NCBI GenBank assembly: GCA_025966215.1
Contig: JAOPVM010000323.1
Coordinates: forward strand, 1 to 8,578
Reading direction: 5' to 3'
Source: Klenkia sp.
Lineage (GTDB): Bacteria > Actinomycetota > Actinomycetes > Mycobacteriales > Geodermatophilaceae
Length of the DNA stretch: 8,578 nucleotides
Position numbers and translations under genes: made by a program. Under the pieces are notes generated by a model that ran no database searches, had not been told where the DNA came from, and was given only the letters and a program-made list of their open reading frames with translations. Below are positions 6,722 through 8,578 of the stretch, in pieces; position 1 is the stretch's first letter, and each line of letters begins with the position of its first letter.

Positions 6722-7942
6722 TTACAGCTCGGTCACCTCGTAGGTGTGCCCGGCGGCCCGAAGCCGGTCCACCAGCACGGTGCCCAGCGCGGTCGCCGGG
6801 GTCAGCGACCCGGCCCGGTCGGGCAGGTCGTCCAGGGCGAGGGCCAGTGCGGTCTGCCCGAGCATCACCGCGGTCGCCGCGTACCCGGGGTCTCCCGGCC
6901 CGGCGACGGTCGAGCGGAACCGGCGGCCCGACGTCGTCGTCCCGGTGGTGACGGTGCGGAAGAAGCCGTTCTCCCGGGTGGCCTCGTCCGGGCCGGTGCC
7001 CGGGGCCGGCAGCACCCGGTCCAGCAGTGCCGCGGTGGGGCCGAAGCCCATGGCCGCGACCAGGGCGCCGAGCCCACCGGTGACGGCCGCAGCCGTCACC
7101 GCGCCGGTCACGCCCTTCCCGGCGGCCATCACCTCACCGTAGGAGAGCCCCCGGCCCCAGGCCCAGCCCGTCAGCGCGTTGCTGCGCCGCACGATGCGGG
7201 TGTTGAACGGCGCCATCACGAACGGCGCTGTCCACCGGCCGGCCTCGTCCCGGGAGGGCGGCGCGGCGTCCCGCGGCTGTCGGGTGGCCGGCTCGGCGGA
7301 CCGGTCGGGGCTCAGCGCGTACGGGTCGCGTGCTGCCCTCCCGAGCTCCGGGTCCGCCTTGACCGCGGCCAGCTGGGTGCGCAACGAGTCCACGGTGCCA
7401 CCGCTGAAGCCGCCCTTGGCGGTGGCGACCGCCTGCACGTCGGTGAGGGTGCCGGCCCCCTCGGCCTCGGCGCGCCGCGCCAGCTCCGCGACAGCCAGGT
7501 CGGAGGGGATCGAGTCGTAACCACAGGCGTGCACGATCTTCGCCCCGCTGGCCTTCGCCAGGGCGTCGGTGGCCTGCACCGCCTCGCGGACGAAGAGCAC
7601 CTCGCCGGTCAGGTCGGCGTAGTGCGTGCCGGCCCGGGCGCAGGCCTCCACGAGCAGCAACCCGTGCTTGGCGTAGGGGCCGACAGTGGTCACCAGTGCG
7701 GTGGTGCTCGCAGCCAGGTCGGCGAGCGCGCCCGGGTCGGTGGCGTCGGCGACCAGCACCGGCCAGCTGCGACCACCCGGGGGCAGGGCGGCCCGGACCG
7801 CCTCGACCCGGGCCCGGGACCGGCCGGCCAGCGCGATCCGCGTCCCTGCAGGTGCGTGCACGGCGAGGTGCTCGGCGACGAGACGGCCGACGAAGCTGCT
7901 CGCGCCGTACAGGACGACGTCGTGTGCGCGATCGGTGCTCAT
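6722..7942 (-). CDS. Saccharopine dehydrogenase-like / trans-acting enoyl reductase family protein
   Basis: An intact protein of 406 residues, similar in size to mycobacterial Rv2449c and related to Rv2953, the trans-acting enoyl reductase that works with polyketide synthases on phthiocerol and phenolglycolipid. Visible: an NAD(P)-binding Rossmann start VVLYGASSFVG at 9-19; AGRSRARVEAV at 39-49; the family signature VGPYAKHG followed by CARAGTHYADLTGE at 87-114; GYDSIPSDL at 141-149; KGGFSGGT at 176-183; a hydrophobic Gly/Ala-rich stretch at about 273-300, seen in this family and suggesting membrane contact; and GDPGY at 350-354. ATG 7942 has a good site, GGGAGG at 7956-7951, eight bases upstream. 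No polyketide synthase lies in the window, so the substrate is unknown; a lipid or acyl chain is the reasonable guess. It heads a possible minus-strand operon with the second NDH-2 and the lipoprotein, and is divergent from the arr remnant (56 bases between starts). Confidence 0.85.
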   Translation of the reverse strand: MSTDRAHDVVLYGASSFVGRLVAEHLAVHAPAGTRIALAGRSRARVEAVRAALPPGGRSWPVLVADATDPGALADLAASTTALVTTVGPYAKHGLLLVEACARAGTHYADLTGEVLFVREAVQATDALAKASGAKIVHACGYDSIPSDLAVAELARRAEAEGAGTLTDVQAVATAKGGFSGGTVDSLRTQLAAVKADPELGRAARDPYALSPDRSAEPATRQPRDAAPPSRDEAGRWTAPFVMAPFNTRIVRRSNALTGWAWGRGLSYGEVMAAGKGVTGAVTAAAVTGGLGALVAAMGFGPTAALLDRVLPAPGTGPDEATRENGFFRTVTTGTTTSGRRFRSTVAGPGDPGYAATAVMLGQTALALALDDLPDRAGSLTPATALGTVLVDRLRAAGHTYEVTEL

Positions 7943-7998
7943 GGGTCCATCCTCCCGCGCCCCCCGTGGAGATCCCCACCACCTCAGGAGGGCCCGCG

Positions 7999-8375
7999 AT
8001 GACCGATCCGACCCGGGTCCCGGTCACCCTCGCCCCCTGCGATCACGTCAGCGGCCCGTTCTTCCACGGCCCCGTCTTCCACGGCCCGGCGGCCGTGGTC
8101 GCAGTCGGGGACGGTCTGGTGGCCGGCCGGCCGTCGAACTTCCGGGCCGACCGGGTGGTGTTCCCCGGCCGCCGTGGAGACCGCAGTCGGGGCGCGGAGC
8201 GGGCCACCGCGTTGACCGGCGCCCCCGGCCGCGGACGGGTCTACGTGCCGAGCCGACCGCCCCGTTCGACGACGACCCGAACGTCACCGACAAGGCGTTT
8301 CCCGGTGACCCCACCCGCATGCCGGCCTCGCCGTCCCGGCTGCGCGAGCAGTGCCTGGACGTCCTGGAGGACTGA
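7999..8375 (+). pseudogene. arr: Decayed rifampin ADP-ribosyltransferase (Arr)
   Basis: Arr inactivates rifamycins by moving ADP-ribose from NAD+ to the drug. Here an excellent site (AGGAGGG, 7986-7992) precedes ATG 7999. The frame gives GPFFHG (the family's H-G NAD-binding start), AVGDGLVAGRPSNF, GAERATALTG and GRGRVYV. At 8247-8248 the frame must shift (one base missing) to read AEPTAPFDDDPNVTDKAFPG, the Arr hallmark, then LREQCLDVLED and TGA. Other damage: the stretch before GAE appears as PAAVETAV in a second frame, with the Trp of the WGAE motif lost; four or so residues (NHVY-like) are missing before it; and about 28-30 residues between FPGDPT and the C-terminal helix are deleted. The product would be about 125 residues against about 140-150 in the family. 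A 15-bp tandem duplication adds a second FHG. With several independent lesions this is almost certainly non-functional. Confidence 0.8.
8056..8085 (+). repeat. 15-bp tandem duplication inside the arr remnant
   Basis: CCGTTCTTCCACGGC (8056-8070) is followed directly by CCCGTCTTCCACGGC (8071-8085), with 13 of 15 bases identical. In frame it repeats P-F/V-F-H-G. Arr proteins have one copy, and the sequence after the second copy aligns with the family without a gap, so this looks like a five-residue insertion at the NAD-binding histidine. Confidence 0.6.
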
Positions 8376-8386
8376 CGGCGGACGAC

Positions 8387-8422
8387 GACGGGGGCGGGGC
8401 CCCTGTGGACCCCACCCCCGTC
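8387..8422. terminator. Hairpin between arr remnant and nrdJ, probably bidirectional
   Basis: GACGGGGGCGGGG (8387-8399) pairs with CCCCACCCCCGTC (8410-8422): eight pairs, one C/A mismatch, then four pairs, with a ten-base loop. It lies 12 bases after the arr stop and 37 bases beyond the nrdJ stop on the other strand, as expected for a shared terminator between convergent genes. Confidence 0.65.
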
Positions 8423-8459
8423 ATCACTGCCTCACAGCCCCCGTGGGGCCGCGCTCAGG

Positions 8460-8578
8460 TCAGCTGCAGCCGCTGGTGGACCCGCAGCCCTCGCAGACGT
8501 AGCAGCTGCCGGCCGGGCGCATCTTCGTGCCGCAGGTCATGCACAGCGGCGCGTCGGTGGCCGTTCCCGTGACCAGCT
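8460..8578 (-). CDS. nrdJ: Class II (B12-dependent) ribonucleotide reductase, C-terminal end
   Basis: Only the last 38 codons lie in the window; the gene runs off the right edge. The minus strand reads TDAPLCMTCGTKM, then RPAGSCYVCEGCGSTSGCS and TGA. This Cys-rich tail, with CxxC, CxxCxxC and a final GCS, matches the C-terminus of actinobacterial adenosylcobalamin-dependent NrdJ, where the tail cysteines re-reduce the active-site disulfide after each turnover and the CxxC pairs suggest a metal-binding knuckle. NrdJ converts ribonucleotides to deoxyribonucleotides in the cytosol and works with or without oxygen. It is convergent with the arr remnant. In many actinobacteria nrdJ is B12-riboswitch regulated and follows nrdR, but those parts would lie outside this window. 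Confidence 0.87.
   Translation of the reverse strand, partial: LVTGTATDAPLCMTCGTKMRPAGSCYVCEGCGSTSGCS

Noticed and set aside
6632..8002. A 456-residue plus-strand frame opposite the enoyl-reductase-like gene
   Set aside because: Shadow of an intact 406-residue minus-strand gene with a good ribosome binding site.
1..8578. Searched for CRISPR arrays, tRNA or rRNA genes, insertion sequences, integrases, attachment-site repeats, toxin-antitoxin pairs and defence genes
   Set aside because: No repeat-spacer pattern, no transposase or integrase motif, no RNA-gene fold and no defence domain could be seen on either strand.

Overview
The window is about 8.6 kb of very GC-rich DNA. Genuine reading frames have nearly all third codon positions as G or C, GTG starts are common, and G/C-rich hairpin terminators lack U-tracts. 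Together with a mycothiol-type (Rv2466c-like) nitroreductase, an Rv2449c-type reductase and a class II ribonucleotide reductase tail, this points to a high-GC actinobacterium. A Geodermatophilaceae-like organism (Blastococcus, Modestobacter or Geodermatophilus) is my best guess, by impression rather than proof.

Layout. Left part, plus strand: a small DoxX-like membrane protein (70-501) with a strong terminator; an intact type II NADH dehydrogenase, ndh (681-2141), with a strong terminator; a broken antibiotic-biosynthesis-monooxygenase (ABM) remnant (2222-2490) with a strong terminator; and an SDR oxidoreductase (2546-3313) that probably has a leaderless promoter. Middle and right, minus strand, in transcription order: a saccharopine-dehydrogenase-like / trans-acting enoyl reductase family protein (7942-6722), a second NDH-2-like flavoprotein with a frameshift (6701-5263), a frameshifted secreted lipoprotein of unknown family (5200-4506), an Rv2466c-type nitroreductase (4329-3607), and a small coding-like stretch that is out of frame in places (3501-3301). 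Right edge: a decayed rifampin ADP-ribosyltransferase (arr) on the plus strand (7999-8375), divergent from the enoyl-reductase-like gene; a terminator; and the last 38 codons of a class II ribonucleotide reductase (nrdJ) on the minus strand.

The genes share a redox theme: two NDH-2-like flavoproteins, an SDR, a mycothiol-linked thioredoxin-fold enzyme and an NAD(P)-dependent reductase. They do not form a known pathway cluster. The strongest window-wide anomaly is the number of interrupted frames. The ABM gene, the small minus-strand stretch, the lipoprotein, the second NDH-2 and arr are all broken, several of them by what looks like one missing base in or next to a G/C run. Either this is a patch of genes under relaxed selection (arr and ABM also have internal deletions, which supports real decay) or the assembly undercalls G/C runs. 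I see no CRISPR array, tRNA, rRNA, insertion sequence, phage gene or convincing new multi-gene system.
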